Assembly: GCA_964556005.1 (NCBI GenBank)
Contig: CAZKUR010000114.1
Location: 1-10,956, forward strand
Reading direction: 5' to 3'
Origin: CAZKUR01 sp964556005
GTDB taxonomy: Bacteria; Bacteroidota; Ignavibacteria; Ignavibacteriales; Ignavibacteriaceae
DNA: 10,956 nt
Within the stretch, counting starts at the first letter, position 1. Each line of letters opens with the position of its first letter. A program made the position numbers and the translations under genes. A model generated the notes under the pieces. It was not told the origin of the DNA and ran no database searches. It saw only the letters and a list, made by a program, of their open reading frames with translations. Shown in pieces: positions 1 to 6,432 of the stretch.

Positions 1-2
1 AA

Positions 3-77
3 ATTATTGTTAAGCGGGTTCCTTTGTCGGTGAAAGTTTCGATGCTGCTCGAACAACTGAAAATCGTGCCGCACTAA
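3..77 (+). CDS. C-terminal end of an unidentified protein (partial, 5' end outside window)
   Basis: Reading from base 3 gives 24 codons without interruption to a TAA at 75-77, ending in the peptide LLEQLKIVPH. The other two plus frames stop within the first 35 bases. The composition (KR, alternating hydrophobic and charged residues, an amphipathic LLEQL segment) looks like a real protein tail, and the bases are more GC-rich than the flanking intergenic DNA. I do not recognise the family. A transposase tail is conceivable because some IS families end in a similar short leucine-rich helix, but nothing here proves it. It is convergent with rseP, with a 122-nt gap holding no clear terminator. Confidence 0.4.
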   Translation: MIVKRVPLSVKVSMLLEQLKIVPH

Positions 78-199
78 ATTGCACAAGTCAGGAGATATTC
101 CCAACATGCAACCATTCATCCATGCTATATTGTTAATAAACCTCTAAACCTTTATTCAATATGTTCGTACGATAAAATCTCTATTCCCAATAATGAAGT

Positions 200-1555
200 T
201 TAGAGACTAATCAAATCATTATAAATAATAAACGCCATCAAAAGTAAAAGCAAAACGAAACCCGTTTGTTGAATTGCATATTTTACTTTAACAGGGATCT
301 CACGTTTCATAACCGCTTCAATAATAATAATAACCAGGTGCCCGCCGTCCAAAACAGGGAAAGGCATAATATTAAGTATAGCCAAACTCAAACTCAACAA
401 ACCGAGGAAAACCAGAAAACTTGGCAACCCGGAGTTTGCTTGTTGAGTTGCAAATTCCGCAATCTTTATCGGTCCACCAAAGGCTTTACCGAAAGCAATT
501 TTCCCCTCGAAAACTTTTCCCAGCATGCTGAAAGTTAAATCGGTCACCCGGGCAATATCTTTCCAGCCGTAATAAAAAGATGCAAAGAAACCGTAAGATT
601 TAAATTCAATCGGTGCATTTGAATTTTGAGCTAATTCAACACCTATTTTACCGTCAGCGCCGGGAGTTGCTGCAACTTGTACAGTGTCTTTCCCGCGTAA
701 TAGCTTGAAAGGAATCGCTTCATTCTTATGACTTGAAATAATCTGTATAGTCTGCTGCATGCTGTAAATTGTCGTATCGTCGATTGCCAGGAACAGGTCG
801 CCTTTTTTGAGTCCGGCTTTTTCGGCAGGAGAGTTGTTTAAAACACTTCCGACTTCAGGCTGGAATCCGGCAGGAATTAAAAATAAACTTTTCGACTCAT
901 TATCCGGGATATTTTTTCGCGGTATTGTTATTTCCGATAATTTCCCGTTTCGTTTAACCTCGACCTGTACATCTTGGCCAAGCGTATTTATAAAAATATC
1001 GTTCCGGATATCGCTCCAATTTTCAACCGGCTTATTATTTATGGACAGTATTTTATCCCCGGGTTTAAACCCAAGTGAATCAATAATAGTATGCGGCTGC
1101 ACATAACCAATCTTCGTAGTTGTAATAATCTGCTCGCCTTGGAAGAAATTTTTTCCCCAGAAAATCATAAGAGCTAACAGCAGGTTCATTAATACGCCGG
1201 CAGTTATAACGAATGTTTTTTTCCAAGCGGATTTAGATCGGAACTCGTAGGGCTTCGGTTCGTTATCTGCAAAGTCCGCATCAAAACTTTCATCGATCAT
1301 TCCGGCTATTTTTACATATCCGCCGAGTGGAAGCAGGCAAAGCCGGTAGTCGGTATGTCCCTGCCCGTCAAAATCTTTTGGCAGCTCCCCGAAGGAAAAA
1401 CCGTTTATCTTGTTCCATCCGAAAAGTCTTTTCCCGAATCCTATTGCAAAAATATCAGCTCGCATTCCGCTTAATTTCGCAGCGGCAAAATGCCCGAATT
1501 CGTGAACAAAAACTAAAATTCCTATAGTTATTGCAAAATAAATTACATAATCCAT
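200..1555 (-). CDS. rseP: RseP-family site-2 intramembrane zinc metalloprotease
   Basis: This 451-residue membrane protein matches the M50 RIP metalloproteases, which cleave transmembrane anchors such as anti-sigma factors and cleared signal peptides inside the inner membrane. The zinc-binding HEFGH lies at residues 18-22 in the first hydrophobic segment. The LPLGGYVK segment follows at 75-82, and a second membrane helix is near 113-133. Two PDZ domains in tandem occupy about 148-210 and 230-295. The GGPI segment is at 360-363, and the third zinc ligand is in the LDGG motif (D403). A hydrophobic helix closes the protein at 431-448. Length matches the family. The ATG is preceded by AAGGAG at 1567-1572, about 11 nt upstream. 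The gene follows dxr by 18 nt and probably shares its transcript. A loop at about 43-72, between the HExxH helix and GGYVK, is longer than in E. coli. The substrate cannot be told from this window: no sigma or anti-sigma gene is present. Confidence 0.96.
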   Translation of the reverse strand: MDYVIYFAITIGILVFVHEFGHFAAAKLSGMRADIFAIGFGKRLFGWNKINGFSFGELPKDFDGQGHTDYRLCLLPLGGYVKIAGMIDESFDADFADNEPKPYEFRSKSAWKKTFVITAGVLMNLLLALMIFWGKNFFQGEQIITTTKIGYVQPHTIIDSLGFKPGDKILSINNKPVENWSDIRNDIFINTLGQDVQVEVKRNGKLSEITIPRKNIPDNESKSLFLIPAGFQPEVGSVLNNSPAEKAGLKKGDLFLAIDDTTIYSMQQTIQIISSHKNEAIPFKLLRGKDTVQVAATPGADGKIGVELAQNSNAPIEFKSYGFFASFYYGWKDIARVTDLTFSMLGKVFEGKIAFGKAFGGPIKIAEFATQQANSGLPSFLVFLGLLSLSLAILNIMPFPVLDGGHLVIIIIEAVMKREIPVKVKYAIQQTGFVLLLLLMAFIIYNDLISL

Positions 1556-1573
1556 TAAGTAAGAATCTCCTTG

Positions 1574-2716
1574 TTAATTTAGGGCAGATGTAAATTCTCT
1601 TGTAACCTTATCGCATTGGATGATGGTTTCCAAATCCGGTTTCTTATGATTTTCAATTTTTTCGAGCGCAATTGAAATTAATCCGGGAATTCGGGAGAAT
1701 TTAATTTTTCCTTTGAGAAATTTATCAACAGCAACCTCATTCGCAGCGTTAAGAATACACGGTGCGGTTCCTTCAGCAGAAAGTGCATCAAAAGCCAGCT
1801 TTAAACATTCAAATTTATTGATATCAGGCGTAAAAAATGTGAGTTCTTTAATTTCGGTGATTTTTGCCCGCTGAAAATCACTTTCGTATCTTTCAGGGAA
1901 CGAAAGAGCATATTGTATGGGAAGCTTCATATCAGGCGGCCCTAATTGAGCTTTTATGGAACCGTCTACAAACTGAACCATCGAATGAATAATTGATTGC
2001 GGATGAATCACTACCTCTATTTTATCTTTGGGTAAATTGAAAAGCCACCTTGCTTCGATTACTTCCAGACCTTTATTCATTAATGATGCCGAATCGATTG
2101 TAATTTTATTTCCCATTTTCCAGTTGGGATGATTCAATGCTTCTTCCACCGTTACTTCATGGAAGTCATCTTTATCTTTGTGTAAAAATGGTCCGCCTGA
2201 AGCAGTAAGAATTAATTTCTCAATTTCATGATGTTTTTCCCCTACGAGGCATTGGAAGATAGCACTGTGTTCCGAATCCACAGGGATGATTTCCGCACCA
2301 TGTAATTTGCTAAGTGTTGTAATAAGTTCGCCTGCAGCTACGAGAGTTTCTTTGTTGGCAAGTGCAATTCGCTTTCCTCTCTTTATAGCTTCAATTGTCG
2401 GCGCTAGACCAGCAAAACCAACCACAGCTCCTATCAAAATATCATATTCGGATTCGGCAGCAACGGTAGATAAACATTTACTACCAGTCAAAACTGTGCA
2501 TCTGCTTTTTAATTTATTTTCCAAAATTAATGCAGATGCGTTATCATTGACTACAACCACTTCCGGATGGAACTCATTTATTTGTTCCTCAAGAAGTGAA
2601 ATATTTTTATTGGCCGTTAATACGGAAACCTGAAACTTACGGGGAAACTTCCTGATTACATTAAGAGCGTTTACTCCGATTGATCCCGTTGAACCATATA
2701 TTAATACTCTTTTCAT
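1574..2716 (-). CDS. dxr: 1-deoxy-D-xylulose 5-phosphate reductoisomerase (IspC)
   Basis: This cytosolic enzyme converts DXP to 2-C-methyl-D-erythritol 4-phosphate with NADPH and a divalent metal, the committed step of MEP isoprenoid synthesis and the target of fosmidomycin. The 380-residue product has the NADPH-binding GSTGSIG at 8-14 and ANKETLV at 120-126. The metal ligands lie in VDSEH (D147, E149) and MNKGLE (E218), matching E. coli D150, E152 and E231. The substrate loops SGGPF (173-177), HPNWKMG (196-202) and HPQSIIHSMVQF (238-249) are intact, and the C-terminal helical domain includes LNAANE (322-327). No key residue is missing. The ATG has AAGGAA (2719-2724) just upstream. It is the first gene of a two-gene minus-strand unit with rseP, a pairing common in Bacteroidota-related genomes. 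A promoter should lie in the AT-rich 2725-2825 stretch, but I could not identify boxes with confidence. Confidence 0.98.
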   Translation of the reverse strand: MKRVLIYGSTGSIGVNALNVIRKFPRKFQVSVLTANKNISLLEEQINEFHPEVVVVNDNASALILENKLKSRCTVLTGSKCLSTVAAESEYDILIGAVVGFAGLAPTIEAIKRGKRIALANKETLVAAGELITTLSKLHGAEIIPVDSEHSAIFQCLVGEKHHEIEKLILTASGGPFLHKDKDDFHEVTVEEALNHPNWKMGNKITIDSASLMNKGLEVIEARWLFNLPKDKIEVVIHPQSIIHSMVQFVDGSIKAQLGPPDMKLPIQYALSFPERYESDFQRAKITEIKELTFFTPDINKFECLKLAFDALSAEGTAPCILNAANEVAVDKFLKGKIKFSRIPGLISIALEKIENHKKPDLETIIQCDKVTREFTSALN

Positions 2717-2825
2717 ATTTCCTTAATTAGCAAGCAATTAAGCTATTAATAATCGCTTTTTTAATCAATGTAAATATAATTAACTAATATATAAGTATAG
2801 TAGAGTCAGACCTAATCTTTTATTA

Positions 2826-2948
2826 AGTAACTCACCTTACACAATCAACAACTTTTTGAATGATGGAATGTTGGAATTATGGAAAATATGAGACAATTCC
2901 AACATTCCATTTTTCCAATATTCCAAGGGGTGCGTAACATAAGTTAGT
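2826..2948. repeat. Composite palindromic intergenic element with TGGAAT-type words
   Basis: A perfect 16-bp inverted repeat pairs 2863-2878 (ATGGAATGTTGGAATT) with 2895-2910, around a 16-nt loop. A second, imperfect pair of outer arms, 2826-2840 and 2934-2948, matches at 11 of 15 positions. The whole block can therefore fold into a long two-part hairpin about 123 nt long. Within it, words of the type TGGAAT, TTGGAAT or ATTCC recur five or six times, including a partial extra copy at 2913-2925. No protein is encoded. The structure resembles REP/MITE-type dispersed palindromes, but a bidirectional transcript-end hairpin is possible. It lacks a T tract, and 109 nt separate it from the dxr start. 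Copy number elsewhere in the genome is unknown. Confidence 0.7.
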
Positions 2949-3523
2949 AAGCTATTTCTCAAAAATTTTTATCTGAAAATATTATTTTCTTGAATTGAGT
3001 CTGAAAAATGAAGATGTCACTTTCTTTAGTAAAATTCTCATCCTATCCTTGGCTATTTTAAATTTTTCAGAACAAGATAAAACACACTAAAGGATTTAAA
3101 TCTATGGCATTTTTGTTAATTTCGTATGTTTATAGTCAAAAAATAATTATGACTAAAATGAAGACATTTACTCAATATGAACCATATTTTGAAGATTTCA
3201 CTAAAAAACTATGTGTATAAATAAAAGACACTTTAAAATTGATTGGAATCATATTCTAAAAAATTTTATGAAAATATGTTTTAATGGATTCTGAAATTAT
3301 GGTGAGTTTTAAAACTTACTTAGGGAAAATAATGAGAATAGAGTAAAAATTCATAAGAATTTAGCTTCAAAATTATTCGAGTGCAGTCATAAAAAAATCA
3401 TGTGCAATTTAGAATACAAAAAATACTGGCATATTATTTTCGAAAACTAAAGCCTGCTATTTGAAATTTTTCAATGTTCGCCTTTGGATCGTATTATTTC
3501 GGGATGACAAGTTTAAGCGTTCG

Positions 3524-3548
3524 CCGACTTAAATACTATTTTAGTCGG
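3524..3548. repeat. Small hairpin in the gap before the rlpA-like gene
   Basis: CCGACTTAAA at 3524-3533 pairs with TTTTAGTCGG at 3539-3548 at nine of ten positions, around a five-base loop. It lacks a following T tract on either strand, so it is not a good terminator. It sits between the two imperfect direct-repeat copies at 3458-3490 and 3550-3574. It may belong to a decayed repeat or an operator; its role is unknown. Confidence 0.45.
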
Positions 3549-3653
3549 TTATTTGAATATGCTCAATTTGGATCACATAATGTCTAGATTCATTGCGCTT
3601 ACCTTTTATCCGGCCTAATTTAGAAATGTAAATTATTTTTATTCACAATAATG

Positions 3654-3657
3654 AGGT
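3654..3657 (+). promoter_or_regulatory. Ribosome binding site supporting a TTG start
   Basis: AGGT at 3654-3657, within ATGAGGTAAT, lies five to six nt before the TTG at 3663. No ATG or GTG in frame has a comparable site. The next in-frame ATG is residue 13, inside the hydrophobic core of the signal sequence, and using it would remove the basic n-region. Both points favour TTG. Confidence 0.65.
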
Positions 3658-3662
3658 AATAT

Positions 3663-4160
3663 TTGAAATCATTAAGGAAAATAATTTTAGCCTTGGCAAT
3701 GATTTCTTTGGTAGGATTTACAGTTATGGAAAATGATGATGTTAAAAATAGTAATGAACCGGTATCAAATGAAAATCTTACGGTTATTAACGACGAAGTA
3801 AATATGCTGAATACATCAATAATAAAATATGAAGATAAAGGGGAAATGATAGCATCGTGGTACGGACCGCGATTTCATGGAAAGTTAACTGCAAACGGTG
3901 AAATTTATAACCAGATGGCATATACTGCGGCCAGTAAAGTGCTGAAGTTCGGTACTCTGTTGAAGCTTACTAATCCTAAAAATCAAAAAACAGTTATTGT
4001 AAGAATCAATGATAGAGGGCCTTACATCAGAGGCCGGCAATTAGATCTCTCTAAAGGCGCTGCAATTAGTCTCGGTATGATTGGCTGCGGTGTAGCTAAA
4101 CTTAAAGTTGAAGAGATAAGCCTTAAAGGGGTTAATTTCCCTGTCATTACGCTTAATTAG
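3663..4160 (+). CDS. rlpA: RlpA-like secreted double-psi beta-barrel protein
   Basis: The 165-residue product begins with a signal sequence: basic MKSLRK, then a hydrophobic stretch at about 7-21. It has no lipobox cysteine, so unlike E. coli RlpA it is probably not a lipoprotein. After a polar linker (22-58) comes one DPBB domain of the RlpA family, about 60-152. Its hallmarks are ASWYGPRFHGKLTANGE (64-80), FGTLLKLTN (96-104), VRINDRGPY (113-121) and a Q-L-D-L-S segment near 126-130. RlpA of Pseudomonas is a septal lytic transglycosylase acting on stem-less peptidoglycan. Relative to its E120/H131/D157, this protein keeps E80 and D117 but has Ser at 91 in place of His. There is no SPOR domain, so septal targeting by that route is absent. 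It may be an active variant, a glycan-binding protein or a structural envelope protein. It starts at TTG and is monocistronic, closed by the terminator at 4189-4218. Confidence 0.87.
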   Translation: MKSLRKIILALAMISLVGFTVMENDDVKNSNEPVSNENLTVINDEVNMLNTSIIKYEDKGEMIASWYGPRFHGKLTANGEIYNQMAYTAASKVLKFGTLLKLTNPKNQKTVIVRINDRGPYIRGRQLDLSKGAAISLGMIGCGVAKLKVEEISLKGVNFPVITLN

Positions 4161-4188
4161 TGAATGTTTATTATTAAATAAAATTAAG

Positions 4189-4218
4189 AACCCCTGATAA
4201 CTTCAGGGGTTTTTTTTT
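4189..4218 (+). terminator. Rho-independent terminator after the rlpA-like gene
   Basis: AACCCCTGA (4189-4197) pairs perfectly with TCAGGGGTT (4203-4211) around the five-base loop TAACT. The second arm runs into a T tract to 4218. The GC-rich stem core and T run make a canonical intrinsic terminator 28 nt after the stop codon. It separates the rlpA-like gene from the methyltransferase gene downstream. Confidence 0.94.
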
Positions 4219-4344
4219 ATTTCAACTTTCTCCCGGAAAAATTTCACCAATGATTTTATTAAATTTGCTTTATGGTTTGATTCTTCCTTCAACCAAAGAT
4301 TAAATTATATTTTAGTATTCCAATTATTCACGGATATTTTTTAA

Positions 4345-4899
4345 ATGAAAAAACTAAACGTAGGCTGCGGAAAAGATATCAAAGACGGATATATAAACCT
4401 GGATGTAGTCGATTACGGCGGAAATCAAATTCACGATTTGAACAGTTTTCCCTACCCCTTCGAGGAAAATACTTTTGATGAAATTTACGCATCCCATATT
4501 CTCGAACATCTGAATAACTTCCATGACAGCGTAACCGAGCTTTATAGGATTTCCAAACCGAATGCAATTATAATAGTTTATGCCCCTTTCTTCTTAAATA
4601 CAAAATTTTTCGGAGAACCGGATCATAAAATTCCTTTCTCTATTAGAACATTTGATAATTATGAATACATCGCTAACCGCAAATTGAAATTTTATGAAAA
4701 GTGGAAACTAAACCACCGTACAAACTATGAGGGCAAAGCTCAATTCGAGATAATTGATAAGCGGTTTATTACTTCTCACTTTGCAGTATTAAAGTGGATT
4801 GATCTCTTTGTAAATATCGAGCCGGTAATTTATGAAAGATTTTTTGCCGGAATCTTTTCTCCTGAAGAGGTCTATTTCAAGCTGAGAGTAATTAAATAG
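4345..4899 (+). CDS. Small class I SAM-dependent methyltransferase, substrate unknown
   Basis: The 184-residue product starts with the SAM-binding motif LNVGCGK (4-10) at the very N-terminus. It continues with an acidic end of strand 2 (NLD, D20), then FDEIYASHILEHL (44-56), and RISKPNAIIIVYAP (68-81) as strand 5. This is the Methyltransf_11-like Rossmann fold. The C-terminal part (85-184) is rich in aromatic and basic residues and has no motif I recognise. Relatives of this size often sit near glycosyltransferase and lipopolysaccharide genes, but this one is alone, between a terminator and a convergent pdxB, so context does not indicate a substrate. The ribosome site is weak (CGGA, 11-14 nt before ATG). 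A loose promoter candidate, TTGATT at 4277-4282 with an AT-rich -10 near 4301, is not convincing. No transmembrane segment or signal peptide is seen. Confidence 0.85.
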   Translation: MKKLNVGCGKDIKDGYINLDVVDYGGNQIHDLNSFPYPFEENTFDEIYASHILEHLNNFHDSVTELYRISKPNAIIIVYAPFFLNTKFFGEPDHKIPFSIRTFDNYEYIANRKLKFYEKWKLNHRTNYEGKAQFEIIDKRFITSHFAVLKWIDLFVNIEPVIYERFFAGIFSPEEVYFKLRVIK

Positions 4900-5086
4900 A
4901 TTTCTGACTATCCTTTTCTTTGAAAGAAACATTTACAAGTATCGAAAAAAGTAAAATGAAACTGAGTTGAAATGCTTGATTTTATACAGCTTGCACGAGT
5001 ATTATTTTTTAATCTTTATTAGTACGGGCAATCATTACAAAAAAAATATCTATATACAGCAATAAAACTCTAATTATTAATTCAAT

Positions 5087-6214
5087 CTAAGAAACTTTAA
5101 ATCTAAACTTTTTTAAAAATTCGGCAGTATCTTTATTATTTACTTGCAATGTATAATTATTAAATTCTCTTCTTAAGTCATAGTTTTTTCTCATAGAATC
5201 GAAATATAGTTTCCTTTTAAAAGTATCTATATCAAGCATTTTCAGCATATGTTTTTTTTCATTTTCGATTTGATAAATCGTTGACGAAATTGAGTAAAAA
5301 ATTTGCTCTAAACTCATGGAATCATTATTTAATTTAAAAATAGAACCGGAAACAGGCGGCAAGGAGGGTTTCCATTTCTTCTCCTGTTTTAAGAATTCGC
5401 ATAACGAATGATAAATCATTAAAGTGCCGTTTACTTTTCCTTCGAGGCTGTAGCCTGCGATATGCGGGGAGGCAATAAAACATTTTTTCAGCAGATTTGT
5501 ATTAATAAGAGGTTCATTCTCCCAAACATCCAATACAACGGTAAGATCCTTTCTGTCAATTGTATTTAGCAATTCATTGTTATCAATAACCGGCCCACGA
5601 GAAGTATTAAAAATTACGGCACCATCTTTAATTTTATCCAGCTGCTTTCCGTCAAACAAATGGAAAGTTCGATCTTCATCTTGATTTAAAGGTACATGCA
5701 AAGAAATTATATCGGCATTCATAAGTTCGTCCAGTTTAAGATATTCACTATCCCCGGTTTTTCTCTTCAAAGGCGGGTCGTTCTTAAGAACTTTCATACC
5801 GAGATAGCTGCAATATTTAGCAAGCCTGCCGCCGATATTACCAACTCCCACAATGCCGATTGTCAGGTCCCTGAAACGTAATTTTTTGTCATGTGTAACT
5901 TTACTCAATGCAGTAAGCACATATTCGGCAACGGCATCAGAGTTGCAGCCTGCCGCACTCGAAAATTTAATTCCCGCTTTATCCAAATACTCGGTATCGA
6001 CATGATCAGTACCAATTGTAGCAGTGCCGACAAACTCAACATTTGTATTTTGCAGCAATTCTTCCGTTACATTTGTTACCGAACGAATGATTAAAATATC
6101 CGCATCTGTTAGAATGTTATTATCTATGCTGCGCCCTGGTAGTAATTCAATATTTCCGAATTGCGAAAAAGCATCTTCAGCAAAAGAAATGTTTTCGTCG
6201 ATAACAATTTTCAT
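5087..6214 (-). CDS. pdxB: Erythronate-4-phosphate dehydrogenase (PdxB)
   Basis: This NAD-dependent cytosolic enzyme oxidises 4-phospho-D-erythronate to 2-oxo-3-hydroxy-4-phosphobutanoate, the second step of DXP-dependent pyridoxal phosphate synthesis. The 375-residue product (E. coli 378) opens with KIVIDENI (2-9) and has the substrate-loop region FVGTATIGTDHVD (61-73). The Rossmann glycines GVGNIG are at 123-128. The catalytic Arg is in NTSRGPVID (R206), Glu in DVWENEP (E234) and His in SPHIAGY (H251), matching E. coli R208, E237 and H254. The PdxB-specific C-terminal dimerisation domain follows at about 285-375 and includes MRKNYDLRREF (341-351). That domain separates it from SerA, GhrA and lactate dehydrogenases of the same superfamily. 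The ATG has AGGA about 11 nt upstream. It is convergent with the methyltransferase gene and divergent from mgtE. No other pdx gene is in the window. Confidence 0.96.
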   Translation of the reverse strand: MKIVIDENISFAEDAFSQFGNIELLPGRSIDNNILTDADILIIRSVTNVTEELLQNTNVEFVGTATIGTDHVDTEYLDKAGIKFSSAAGCNSDAVAEYVLTALSKVTHDKKLRFRDLTIGIVGVGNIGGRLAKYCSYLGMKVLKNDPPLKRKTGDSEYLKLDELMNADIISLHVPLNQDEDRTFHLFDGKQLDKIKDGAVIFNTSRGPVIDNNELLNTIDRKDLTVVLDVWENEPLINTNLLKKCFIASPHIAGYSLEGKVNGTLMIYHSLCEFLKQEKKWKPSLPPVSGSIFKLNNDSMSLEQIFYSISSTIYQIENEKKHMLKMLDIDTFKRKLYFDSMRKNYDLRREFNNYTLQVNNKDTAEFLKKFRFKVS

Positions 6215-6255
6215 AATGCGGATTTATCCTAAAATGTTTTATCTTATAAATAAGA

Positions 6256-6306
6256 CTTAACAACCAAATAACTTAATAATAAACACAATACTTTATGGTT
6301 GTTAAG
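6256..6306. promoter_or_regulatory. Perfect 11-bp inverted repeat in the pdxB/mgtE divergent region
   Basis: CTTAACAACCA at 6256-6266 is the exact reverse complement of TGGTTGTTAAG at 6296-6306, with 29 nt between. It lies 42 nt upstream of the pdxB start and 126 nt before mgtE. It could be a bipartite operator or a long-loop stem in the pdxB leader. There is no T tract to suggest termination. The function is inferred from location only. Confidence 0.45.
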
Positions 6307-6420
6307 AGAAAGTCATTGTTTTTTCAGAAATAATAGTCTATTTTTTTAGTTCAATTTTTAAAATTTATACAAGTTTAAACACTAATGTAAAACCTTCCAC
6401 GATCACTTAAAAATACATAG

Positions 6421-6427
6421 AAGGAGG
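6421..6427 (+). promoter_or_regulatory. Strong Shine-Dalgarno site that fixes the mgtE start
   Basis: AAGGAGG, within the longer AGAAGGAGGT (6419-6428), is a near-perfect complement of the 16S rRNA tail. It stands five nt before the ATG at 6433. The upstream in-frame GTG at 6427 overlaps the site itself and so cannot be the start it serves. It is by far the strongest ribosome site in the window. Confidence 0.9.
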
Positions 6428-6432
6428 TGCAG

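Larger units (their letters stand above)
2949..3662. other. Gene-free AT-rich stretch upstream of the rlpA-like gene
   Basis: No open frame here has a plausible ribosome site, length or composition. The two longest candidates in the best part are a 20-codon frame at 3158-3220 and a 27-codon frame at 3211-3294, out of phase with each other. They may be chance or worn remnants of a gene. A short inverted repeat (TAGTCA at 3133-3138, TGACTA at 3150-3155) and a weak imperfect direct repeat are visible. The direct repeat is TATTTGAA followed by TTTGGATC, at 3458-3490 and again at 3550-3574. The promoter of the rlpA-like gene should lie near its right end, but no convincing boxes stand out. Confidence 0.55.

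Noticed and set aside
3..77. Assignment of the leftmost peptide to a transposase
   Set aside because: Only 24 residues are visible, no catalytic motif, and no inverted-repeat end could be found in the following 120 nt.
142..205. Inverted pair CTCTAAAC (142-149) and GTTTAGAG (198-205) around the rseP stop as a terminator
   Set aside because: Eight-base arms with a 48-nt spacer and no T run; expected by chance in AT-rich DNA.
266..2633. Plus-strand frames of 66 to 115 codons opposite rseP and dxr
   Set aside because: Shadows of the two well-supported minus-strand genes; their translations are Ser/Arg/Pro-rich with no domain signature.
3158..3294. Two overlapping tiny plus-strand frames (20 and 27 codons) as a small-protein gene
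   Set aside because: No good ribosome site, out of phase with each other, no recognisable similarity. Kept only as a possible remnant in the gap description.
4915..4929. Short hairpin TTTCTT/AAGAAA between the methyltransferase gene and pdxB as a terminator
   Set aside because: Six-base AT-rich stem with a three-base loop and no T tract; too weak to call.
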